From NCBI GenBank assembly GCA_029378245.1, contig JARKIF010000394.1, forward strand, positions 1 to 22,053: a stretch of DNA of 22,053 nt, read 5' to 3'. Below are positions 11,068-19,809 of this stretch, one piece after another. Both the position numbers and the translations under genes were made by a program. Positions within the stretch are counted from its first letter, which is position 1, and each line of letters starts with the position of its first letter. A model generated the notes under the pieces. The model was given only the letters and a program-made list of their open reading frames with translations, searched no databases and was not told the origin of the DNA. Source of the DNA: Roridomyces roridus (Eukaryota > Basidiomycota > Agaricomycetes > Agaricales > Mycenaceae).

Positions 11068-11716
11068 CTAGACATGCCCATCTCCCTCTAAAATCACCAA
11101 TAATTGAGCACCGTCGCACCGTCCTGCTGTCCAAGACAAAATGTCTGGCTCCCTACTCTGCACCGGGAAACTCCAGGTCGTCGAATTCAAAGGACGCCAG
11201 GCGTCGCACAGGCCTGCACAACTTTTGGATACGCGCGTCTCGACGAGATTGATAAGCGTATAGTCGCCGATTCGGTGGCCGAGCTTCAAGGCGGTCATAA
11301 AGTCCACCGGCGCGTGCGGAGGTGTGCGAGCTCGACGAGTTGTCGTGAAAGTTCGCGTGCAATGCGTCGCTCCGTGCACTCGGGTATCTGTTGAATGAAT
11401 CCGCCATGCAGAGAAGCTGTTGCAGTTTCGCCAGCTGCTCTTCGGTCGCTGCCGGATGTACCTGACTATCGGTTGCAAGAATACACTCGGATAAGGCACG
11501 CACGGAGAGCTCTGGTGAGCCAACGGTAGCTGGGCGAGGAAGTTCAACTGCGTCTTTGAGGTGGATCAGTCTCCATCTGAGATTCAACCGTACACCGAAC
11601 CTTTTCCTCTCTTTCTTCCGTCTTGATGGGTTTGCGTCTGCAGCGGCGGTGGGAAAGTCATGGGTGGGCAGTACATGGCTTCTTCGCGGCCAGCTGTATT
11701 TAAGCCGGAGGGACAT
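11068..11716 (-). pseudogene. Unrecognised decayed coding region
   Basis: Three protein-like pieces lie in order on the minus strand but in three frames: SVRALSECILATD and EEQLAKLQQLLCMADS, then FIQQIPECTERRIARELSRQ with LVELAHLRTR, then PVDFMTALKLGHRIGDYTLI and SWTAGRCDGAQLLVILEG, ending at the stop at 11068. The joins fall near 11400 and 11310 and leave no room for introns, so frameshifts are the simplest reading. I do not recognise the family. The helical, adaptor-like character would fit another BTB- or F-box-family relic, but that is a guess. A TTAAATAC motif at about 11697-11704 on the same strand could be a TATA-like element. The 5' end is uncertain. Confidence 0.35.
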
Positions 11717-12308
11717 CCAGATCTGGGGATATAACCTGGGCTTACTTCCGTGTAGAACGTCATTCAGGCGTATGGAGGTGTCGATTCTTGGTTTCTAGGC
11801 TTGTCAGTGACGATATCATCTTGGGAAATTTATGGGTGCGTCTTCTGCTCCGAAGTCGACACATGTGCAGACTAGCCTTTCGGTGAGGAATTATTCGTCG
11901 CAGAACAATCGCAGAACGCACATTGTAATTTGACCCGCTGGCTTGCAGACTGCTAAGACAGTGCGCCCTCGTTCCCCCGCACAACCAAATATCCCTTCCA
12001 AATTCATTCAAGAACCTCCACTATTACGGTTAAATTTGCCAAGCCTTCCACGCAGAGGTATTCGGTCTAGCCTTTGTGCGTCGCTCTGCTGAGACTTCTC
12101 CATTCGTGCGTGAAATCGGAGTTGTTGATTGGATCCGTGGCGGCTTGCGGACATTGGAACCGGGCCGAGAGGGTGGAGGGTGCTGTGGAAGGTCAGCTGG
12201 GTGTCCAACTAACTCCGTTTAGCCTCGTAATACCATCTGACTGGGTCGCCGCTATCTGCCAACCGCCCAATGGAATTAAAACACCCCCGTCGAGGATATC
12301 CAGTCACA
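11717..12308. other. Intergenic stretch, no gene seen
   Basis: Short frames on both strands lack recognisable motifs and good splice structure. The stretch runs up to the first foldback element. I see nothing I can name. Confidence 0.4.
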
Positions 12309-12512
12309 CCGCAGGAGCGCGATTAAAAGGCCGCCCGAAGCATCATTTTTATTTGACAAAAATCCACCCGGATGTGGCCACTTTTTATCAGGACACAAAG
12401 GCTGTCCGAAACCGGACTTTTTTACTGACAAAAGTGGGACACCTGTTTGGTACCTGATTATCTTGAATATAAATGATGCTTCGGGCCGCCTTTTAATTGC
12501 AGTCCAGCGGCA
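12309..12512. mobile_element. MITE-like foldback element, copy 1 (~204 bp)
   Basis: The ends are inverted repeats. The left end reads cgattaaaaggccgcccgaa then gcatcattt; the reverse complement of the right end is caattaaaaggcggcccgaa then gcatcattt. The similarity continues outward to a ccgc..gga edge, giving about 45 bp of strong terminal repeat. The inner arms are also imperfectly complementary, so the whole element folds back. A perfect short hairpin (gtccg-aaac-cggac, 12404-12417) sits at its exact midpoint. There is no coding capacity. I could not define a target-site duplication, so the exact boundaries are estimates. Confidence 0.72.
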
Positions 12513-12559
12513 TGGGGTACCAGTTGCCGGCATACTTGGCACTGGAGAAGGCATCGCCG

Positions 12560-12761
12560 CCGGGGACCACAATTAAAAAGCCGCCAGAAGCATCATTTTT
12601 ATTCAACAAAAAACCGCGCCTGATATGGCCACTTCTTATCAGTACAAAAAGGCTGTCCAAAATTGGACTTTTTCACTGACAAAGGTGGGACACCGGTTTT
12701 GTACCTGATTATCCAGAATAAGAATGATGCTTCGGGCCGCCGTTTAATTGTGGTCCCACGG
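12560..12761. mobile_element. MITE-like foldback element, copy 2 (~202 bp)
   Basis: This is the same family as the element 47 bp to its left, in the same orientation and by eye roughly 80% identical inside (shared blocks such as tatggccactt, aaggctgtcc and tgtacctgattatc). Its ends are ccacaattaaaaagccgcc on the left and ccacaattaaacggcggcc as the reverse complement of the right. The central hairpin is gtccaa-aa-ttggac (12655-12668), which differs from copy 1 but still pairs. The right edge lies only about 120 bp upstream of the MFS start codon, placing the element in that gene's likely promoter. Confidence 0.72.
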
Positions 12762-12881
12762 TGTGAGTATCTCCATCAGTGATTGTTCGCCAATCTCCTA
12801 TCTTGGGAATGAGTCTGACCCAATGATGTATTACTACACCCTCCGGGAACTTTCCGCGTTCACACAGTGGCCACATCCTCC

Positions 12882-15129
12882 ATGTCGACTGAAGCGAATC
12901 AGACCAGGGAGTCCGAGCCATCCTCGACTCCCGGTACTACCGTGGACCTGCCAACCACCGGCGAGAAGGACCGCCGCCAAGAGGGTTCCCAGGAGGACAT
13001 CATTATCGTAGATTGGGAAGGCCCAGATGATCCACTGAATCCAAAAAAGTGCGGCTTCCATCCTTCCATCCTTCCTTCTCCTTCGACTGCTTTGAGTCTC
13101 ATTTCTCACTCAACAGTTGGAGTCGGGGGAAGAAATGGGCGGCCACCCTTGCCGTTTCTGCATTCACCCTCATTTCCCCAGTTTCTTCCAGCATGATCGC
13201 CCCGGCTAGCGATCAAGTCGCCCAAGACTTTGGTGTCACGAATGAGGTCGTTTTGGCTCTGTTCACTAGTATTTTCATTCTGGCGTACGGTGCGTGCTCG
13301 TATTCCCATTATTTGGTACCCGGTACCAAGTCTTGATAGCCATTGGCCCACTGGTAAGCAGCCCGTTGTTCAGCTCGGCAAACGCAGGCAACTAATCAGA
13401 TTACCAGTTTCTCGGCCCTCTATCCGAAATATTCGCAAGTCTTCTTTGTTCAAGTTCATTTCGGCTTCTCACTCATTCTCCGACCAGGGGAGGAATCGTA
13501 TAATACAAGGTGCCAATCTGTGGTACTTGGTATGGAATCTAGCTTGCGGGTTCGCCCAGAACACCGGCGAACTCCTTGCGTTTAGATTTCTTGCGGGGAT
13601 TGGAGGGAGTGCGCCTCTTGCTGTATGTCGACCAACGTCTCTATTCGTTCAACTGCTGATTTAGTAGACGGGCGGGGGTGTCTTGGGAGATATATGGAGC
13701 GCTGAAGAGCGAGGGCAGGCTATCGCCATATATTCCTTGGCCCCTCTTCTGGCCCTGTCGTTGGTCCCATTTGCGGTGCGTACATTGCACAAAAGTCGAC
13801 TTGGAGATGGGTGGTAAGGTTGTTGTTCCGCTTTTCGAGAAGACGATGCTGAGAACTCGCAGTTTTGGTCGACGACTATCGTTACTGTTGGAGTGCAGAT
13901 ACTCGGTGTCCTTTACCTGCGAGAATGTTGGTTTTGCGACTTTACCCGCCTTTTCTGTCTGACAGCTTCCAGCATACGCGCCGTTTTTGCTTGAACAAAA
14001 AGCAAAAAGAATACGTAAATCTATGGACCTGGAGAAAGGCCCTGTGAGAATCGTCAAATCCAAGCTCGCGACCGACGACCGGACGTAGGTCTTCGCTCTC
14101 AATAATGCACGAGACCACTGACTTCCGCTCGATGCAGCTGGAAAAACGTCATCAAAATCGCTCTGACGCGCCCCTTTGTCCTCTTCTACTACGAACCCAT
14201 CGTCCAGCTTCTCGCAATATACATGTCCTACCTCTACGGACTCTTCTACCGTGCGTCCCCACAACCTCTTCTTCGTCTGAATCTCGTAATTCACTACTAC
14301 TGTAGTCTTCCTCACCTCCATGCCATTAATGTTCCAGGGCACGTACGGCGAGAGCGTGGGCGTCTCTGGGCTGCATTACCTCGCGCTGGGAGTCGGGGTG
14401 ACCGGCGCGTCGCAGATCAACGCCCGCTTGATGGATTACATATATAAAGTCCTCAAGCGGAGGTACGGTGGGGTGGGGCAGCCCGAGTTTCGATTACGTG
14501 CGTGCCGATTTTTCAACTTACTTGCTTATTTGGATGGAATTGACTCGCTGATGTAGCGTCGATGGTTCCTGGATCGATATTCCTGCCGATTGGATTCCTC
14601 ATAACCGGGTGGGCCGTGCAGGCCAAGGTGCACTGGATAGTAGCTGACATCGTCGGTTCATTCATTTATCGAGCTATTGGGGCTGAAATTCACTGTCCTA
14701 GGGCATCGTATTCATCGGTGCAGGTATCATTCTGAGCTTCCAGGCAATCCAAATGCAAGTCACTCCTTTACCCATCTCTCTTTCTTACTTTCTTTCTCAC
14801 TTACTTTGAACTTGCATCCAGATACATCGTCGATGCGTTCACCACATACGCCGCCAGCGCCCTCGCTGCAGCTTCCTGTCTCCGCGCGCTGTGTGGGTTT
14901 GGATTCCCGCTTTTTGCAGAGAGTATGTACAAGAAGCTTGGGTACGGGAAAGGCGATACGGTCCTTGCTGTTATAGCCATTGCTATTGGGTGTCCTGCGT
15001 GAGTTGAATTTCCATCCATCCATAGAGTCGTCAAACGTCCGTTGACCTTTGATTAGCCCGATTCTACTATGGCGATATGGGAAGCAGATAAGGATGAAGA
15101 GTCGGTTCGCGAAGCACGCGGTCAAATAG
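12882..15129 (+). CDS. MFS transporter, DHA1 (drug:H+ antiporter) type, one 1-base deletion
   Basis: There are 14 exons: 12882-13048, 13117-13289, 13340-13353, 13408-13434, 13488-13622, 13668-13813, 13863-13926, 13973-14084, 14138-14250, 14306-14497, 14557-14651, 14702-14754, 14822-14998 and 15057-15129. The tail DWEGPDDPLNPKNWSRGKKW is typical of DHA1 exporters. Then come ISPVSSSMIAPASDQVAQDF, LGPLSEIFGRNRIIQGANLW (motif A region), GVLGDIWSAEERGQAIAIYS, GPVVGPICGAYIAQKSTWRW (motif C), TRPFVLFYYEPIVQLLAIYM and, at the end, GFGFPLFAESMYKKLGYGKG with a basic C-terminus. It should sit in the plasma membrane with 12 helices and export small molecules; the substrate is unknown. Exon 6 is one base short: the frame changes near 13750 between SLAPLL and GPVVGP. 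With that base the protein would be 513 aa. Introns at 13435 and 14755 use GC-AG ends. The two foldback elements lie just upstream. Confidence 0.82.
13435..13487 (+). other. Probable GC-AG intron in the MFS gene
   Basis: The donor reads gcaagt and the acceptor ends gaccag. Only this split rejoins LSEIF to GRNRIIQG in frame and restores the conserved motif A. The GT one position inside the donor would break the frame. GCAAGT is the usual donor consensus of GC-AG introns. Confidence 0.7.
14755..14821 (+). other. Second probable GC-AG intron in the MFS gene
   Basis: The donor again reads gcaagt and the acceptor ends catccag. It joins SFQAIQ to IYIVDAFTTYAAS in frame; using the nearby GT (caa|gtcact) breaks the frame. 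Confidence 0.65.
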
Positions 15130-15227
15130 GAGCGTGGTCGAGTCCTGCGCCAGTTATGTGGTGATCTTGACTCGATGATCTGTGTACGGCCGGAATAAAA
15201 CAAACATTTCCCGTAGACTTACTATCA

Positions 15228-15510
15228 CGATCTTCACTTGCCGACAGTTCCAACTCCGCCGCCCTGCCCACGATTCAACCATGATTTGATCCCATATGAT
15301 TTTTGTTCTTCCTCCACTTGACCACAATTGAATTTCAATCATCCCCGCCCGCAAAAATCAGAGTCCGCACAAAGTGAGATGCACCTGAGAGTAGTCAAAT
15401 CACACCGGAAAGCACGCCGTTGCACATGAAACCGGAAATCGGGCAGATCAATGAGGTTCCCACGGTTCAATCTTCAAGTTCAACTGTGTGAGCTTTGACG
15501 TAATTTGTAA
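15228..15510. repeat. Dispersed repeat relic, copy A
   Basis: Block 15228-15345 (acttgccgacag, then acgattcaaccatgatttga, cttgaccacaa and atcatccc) matches 19154-19279 in the same orientation. Block 15457-15510 (cccacggttcaatcttcaag, then gctttgacgtaattt) matches 19401-19452 in the opposite orientation. Both blocks begin with a cccacgRttcaaYc-like end, which suggests terminal sequences of an old transposon family. I see no coding capacity. Confidence 0.55.
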
Positions 15511-16036
15511 CTGGTTTCGCTCTCATTAGGCTCGGACCAGCACTTTACTTCAGGAACACCTCCTATGGGCACTAATACCTTCCCCTGCAAAAGTGCCTGT
15601 GGGACTGGTTCGAGTCTACGCTCTCATTAAGAAAGCGCATACATCTGGACTGACTGGAAGTTGAAGATGAGTTCTGGACCAAATCAACGTGATTCCCTGT
15701 CTTCCAGTTAGCTCGCGTGGTCCACGGGAAGGCCTCCTTGCCTTTTTAGACCCAAGCACGGTACCATATACCACGATTTTCGGGACAGTAAAATTCAACC
15801 AGAAAGTGAGAATGCGGAGCTTACAGTCTGATTACAAGGCAAGAGTAAAGTACAACTGCGCTAGCGAAGAAAGCATTTGGGATATGATAAATAAAACCCC
15901 GAGTCGTTCAATGTTATGGCGCTCGTCACCGCGCAAGTTTGCATGCAGCGCCTCGCTGGGTTCTGTCAGCGACATCCGTCCCTCAAATTTTGGGATCATG
16001 TAATTCATTGGATATGGACAAGTATTTAGCAGTTCC
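15511..16036. other. Convergent 3' region between MFS and GMC genes
   Basis: The interval continues from the repeat relic to the GMC stop codon. It holds no recognisable gene, repeat or RNA and presumably includes part of the GMC 3' untranslated region. Confidence 0.4.
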
Positions 16037-18317
16037 TCACTCCCAAGCCTGCTTGACCAAATCGGCTCCCCGTTCTCCAACGACATACGAGGCAGCCTGA
16101 GTATGCCCAGTCGGGATGAACGGCAGAATCGACGCATCAATGACCCTCAGCCCACTAGCCCCCTTGACAAGCAAGTCTGGATTGACCTACGCCCTCCATA
16201 AGCTACGAAATTCGAAAAGAGAGTTCACGTACAACTCCGTACGTCGCATTCCAAGCCGACATGGATGCAGTCGAAACGAGATGCCACGACACGTCTGTGG
16301 TATTCCGGATATACTGATCCAACGCATCGGTCGACAGGTTCGCCAAATCCATAGTGGGTGCAATAATATAGTCTTTCCAGGTTGACGCAGAAACGAATTT
16401 CGCGGCATGCTGGATTGCTTGCCTGGCAGTGAATATGTCAAATTCTGTGGTGAAGAATCCCAGGTCGATCAAGGGCGGATCGAATGGATTGTTGCTTTGG
16501 AGAGTGACTGATCCACCTGTAAAATTCTTAGTGTGGAGCTAGCAGACGTGGGAAGGAGAGAATCACGACTAGTCGGAGTGAGTACAGCCATACCGAGCTG
16601 CATATAGTGTCCTGGTGCGGATGTGGGCCCACCGGGACCCGTCTGCGAAAAAGTCAACCAAAGACAGTCCAGTCTCTCAGATTCCAAACAACCTACGCCC
16701 ATACCCATCTCAATATGGGGTGCATTCGGACCAGCAGCAGGATCTTGAACCTTTTCAAAAATCACAGAATTCACATCCAACCGAGACCAGCCAAGATGAG
16801 TCAGCGGAAGGGCAGAAAAAGGGCTCGAATGTGACTTGTTCCACTGTGCATACGCTTCATTGAACCTCGTCGCATTTTGCTCTATTGAGTCCACGGTCTG
16901 CGTCGAGTTGACGAGCCACGTCCCCCCGTTGAAGAACGGATGGTCTGTCGCGTTTTGCCCGACGCTGGGGAGGTGCAGGACGGATGGGATGCCCAACGCT
17001 TTCAGAGCCGCTTGGTCGCCGACGCCAGAGTGCATGAGGATCATGGGCGTCCCGACCGAGCCGGCAGATAGTATTATCTCCTTCTTTGCTTTGGCTGTAT
17101 ACAAAGAACCACCTCACCTCAAATTCGATATCAGTTTTGTTCGGAATCACTAGGCACTTACTTGGCAAGAATTGAACCCCGCCGAAATTAATTTCCCCTT
17201 TGTTCGTTTTGCTCGGGTTCACGAGTTTGGAGACTTGGGCGTGCAGTAAGACGCTTAGATTCGGCCGCCCTGCGAATTTTGGTGCCAAATAAGATGTTGC
17301 CGATGAGCTCCGCTCACCACCTCCAATAGTAGATTGGAGGTAGCCTGCCATCCTGTAAGTGAACACACTGGCTGCTTCTGCGACACATACCAACGCCCAA
17401 CATCTTCCCCGAGTTAAAGTCCAAATTGAACGGAAAATCTTCGGGCAATTCCTTCGTTGCTTGTTGGACGTGTTGTTGGAAGATCGGCCACTGGAAGCCG
17501 TTGAGGCTCACAGAGTTGATTCCGTGGGTGCTGTGAACAGCCGGGTCAAATTGCCCGTTCGTATCGTGGTGGTCGACGGGTGGTGTCCATTTCTCATTCT
17601 GCAATTCCAGCCTCAACAGTCATCCGAACGGTCGAAAGGATTGAGATACCTTGAAGAAGTAGGGAAGCATATTATTCCAAGACCACCCTGGATCTCCGGT
17701 CATTGCCGCGTAGCGATCGTAGTCATCCGCTGAGCCGCGTGTATATATCATGCCATCTACGAACCTCAGTGTAAATCAGTGGTTGAACAAACCGACATAC
17801 TATGCGCGGTACATCCACCAAGAATATGAGCTGTCAAGTAAAGCATGAATTGTCCGCACACCATCCAAGGCACGACACAGACCGCGTTGGTACGGAACCG
17901 ACCGGTTGTTGAGCCCAACCTGAGGAACCGTCGTATAATTCCACTCCTATATATTTGCACCGAGTAAATTGTTCACAAAGAACGGCACAATCGAGTCGAT
18001 GACACCCTCATTTCTGTCAGTTTTGTCAGACCGATTGAATCGCAGAAAGGTCGAAACGACTGACGATACGCCAGCTTCCAACAAAAGTACAGAAAATTTA
18101 GGGTTCTCAGTCAACCTGTTCGCCACCACGTTTCCCGCTGCCCCGCCTAGGTACCATGTGAGTGGCAAGGGAAAGCGTGAGGTGCGTTCAGAATCATACC
18201 TCCAACGATGACAAAATCATAGTCGAAGCCAGGGATATCGGAGACGTCTTCGTAGATTTTGGCTTGGCCAACGCTCAGGAACGTCGATGCAAAAAGCAGA
18301 AACAGAGGGAGCTGCAT
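16037..18317 (-). CDS. GMC oxidoreductase (AA3 aryl-alcohol-oxidase-like), secreted, one in-frame stop
   Basis: Eleven exons read from 18317: 18317-18200, 18146-18065, 18013-17883, 17830-17801, 17756-17650, 17598-17391, 17344-17162, 17094-16697, 16642-16567, 16516-16233 and 16186-16037. The total is 1767 nt (588 codons before the stop), frame-consistent throughout. Residues 1-19 (MQLPLFLLFASTFLSVGQA) form a signal peptide. FDYDFVIVGGGAAGNVVANR is the FAD/ADP-binding motif, split by intron 1. Then follow GGCTAHNGMIYTRGSADDYD, PPVDHHDTNGQFDPAVH, STIGGGERSSSATSYLAP, SAGSVGTPMILMHSGVGDQA and SGLRVIDASILPFIPTGHTQ. The two expected catalytic His residues are present (WHLVSTASM, ~523; TGHTQA, ~567). 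Such enzymes oxidise alcohols, sugars or aldehydes and make H2O2 during lignocellulose decay. Codon 89 (17949-17947) is TAG where a residue, probably Tyr, is expected before EWNYTTVPQVG. It may be a pseudogene, an error, or skipped by a 30-nt intron. Confidence 0.82.
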
Positions 18318-18349
18318 GTCTTACAGTTTGGTGGTGGAGAATATGATGG

Positions 18350-18358
18350 TTTTATACC
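18350..18358 (-). promoter_or_regulatory. TATA box of the GMC gene
   Basis: On the minus strand this reads ggtataaaa, about 33-41 bp upstream of the GMC ATG and followed by a C/A-rich leader (ctccaccaccaaactg). The spacing implies a very short 5' untranslated region. Confidence 0.6.
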
Positions 18359-19153
18359 TCATCCCACTGGCCGGCGGTGGACGATTTAGCTTCTGTTGTA
18401 AAATAGTGGCGCCGCCCAAGAGGATGGTGCCTCGACGAATTTGGAATACCTACGGCGCTGACGATAGCTCCCACTGACCTCTGAGAAGCGGGGTGCCGAA
18501 AGGAGCGAAAGTTCCCTGAATATTCGGTTCGTAAGCAGCCCGACAGCAATTTGAAACTATGGCCCTCAAAGGACGGTGTCAGAGTCTAATTTAGAGCGAA
18601 TTCGATTGCTTCGGCACGCCTGTGCGTTCACGATTAAGAACCGGGCCGCCAACACCGTGATACGGTCCTCGAGTCCCCAGTCATGGGACGCGCGTCTTGG
18701 GAAGATGGGTGAATAGACGCGGCGACAAGGTGGGCTTCGACGGGCTTGGATGGGCTTTCAAGTCGGATGACGGTGACTGTTGCTTGGCGTTCAAGATAAG
18801 TTTGGCTTCGGAAGATGGCGGTTGCAAACAGAAAGAGAACAAGTCACGGGCTTGATATCGATCATACCCGGGCCGTCAGAAGGACGGTTGAAGTTGGACT
18901 CCAACACCGCGACCGCAAGTATTGTCTCAACTATCGCGAGCACGCGTCAATTTGAGGGCAGAACCAGGACATCTGCGTGACGCGGATCATACTAGGCTGG
19001 GGCACGAAAGAGGGAATGTTTTTCAAGCTCTCAATATCCGGATTCCGGAACCGACGGGTCGTCCGAGTCGCGTTTGATGATTTGATTGCGTGCCGCCTGG
19101 AGGTGGCAAAAAAAAAAAAAACAGACATTTTCAGTAGTCTCTCTGTGAGCCAT
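18359..19153. other. Region upstream of the GMC gene, no gene seen
   Basis: Nothing here has coding structure I can defend; open frames on both strands are short and motif-free. A run of 14 A residues (19108-19121) lies near the right end, just before repeat copy B. The GMC promoter should lie in the left part. Confidence 0.4.
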
Positions 19154-19452
19154 TTTTACTTACCGCCAGGTGAACACAATTTCCGCGGACCTGTCCATGA
19201 TTCAACCATGATTTGAGCTCACTGGCATATAGCTTTCCTTCTTGTTCCGCTTGACCACAAATGCTTTCTGAATCATCCCATTCGAAGCAGTAGAAATTGT
19301 GAGTTGCCTTTCCGAATCAGGTCTCCATGCGATCGAAACCAGGTACATCATCGATGCGTTGACGATATACGCTGGGAGCGCACTCTCCACTGTGCAGAAA
19401 TACAAAATTACGTCGAAGTTCAAAGCTGAACTTCAGGATTGAACCGTGGGAA
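19154..19452. repeat. Dispersed repeat relic, copy B
   Basis: Block 19154-19279 matches 15228-15345 directly, and block 19401-19452 matches 15457-15510 in inverse orientation. The outer ends here face each other as imperfect inverted repeats: left ccatgattcaacc at about 19195, right read in reverse as cccacggttcaatcc ending at 19450. A 255-bp MITE-like core is therefore possible. Between the blocks lies a scrap resembling an MFS exon. Confidence 0.5.
19344..19391 (+). pseudogene. Fragment resembling an MFS transporter exon
   Basis: The plus strand encodes YIIDALTIYAGSALS, close to YIVDAFTTYAASALA of the MFS gene (exon starting at 14822). By eye the DNA is about 75% identical over 48 bases. 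An AG (gaaaccag) stands immediately before it, as at the MFS exon. No other MFS parts are recognisable around it, so this is at most a relic of a paralogue. Confidence 0.42.
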
Positions 19453-19809
19453 TCCGATTGATCCGACCATCCTGTGCAACGGCACCGCGGTTCTTTCTGG
19501 CGCCTGGCATCGTGGGTGCTTCTTCCTGTTGACCGGTCCGCGTTCGCCGAGCAGGTCCTCGTGTATGTTTGTTTATCAAGGCCGTTCACAGGTCTTCGGC
19601 GACTGTCATGCGCATCTGACTTTGTGCGGACTCCGATTTGTTACCGTCAGGCCGGAAAATGATTACAATTCAGAAAGTGGACATCGGGAATACAGTGTGT
19701 ACAGCAATCCACGGCGAGAGAAAACATAACTGCGATAGCGACGAAAGCGTGATGTAGAAATAAAGAACTTGTGATTCGGGCATCTACGAGAGCCCAAAGG
19801 ATCCAGACT
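19453..19809. other. Intergenic stretch, no gene seen
   Basis: This 357-bp stretch lies downstream of the 188-aa gene. It has no convincing frame or repeat and presumably includes that gene's 3' untranslated region. Confidence 0.4.

Noticed and set aside
12513..12559. Protein-like reading between the two foldback elements (minus strand, AFSSAKYAGNWYPMPLDC)
   Set aside because: It is only about 47 bp long and bounded by the elements on both sides, with no continuation; it could be chance.
17765..17796. A 32-nt intron in the GMC gene (gtcggt...ctgag)
   Set aside because: A 44-nt intron (17800-17757) with a gtatgt donor fits better and restores the conserved GGCTAHNGMIYTRG sequence.
19108..19121. 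Run of 14 A residues as a retroelement poly(A) tail
   Set aside because: No target-site duplication or retroelement coding sequence next to it; it may be a simple homopolymer.
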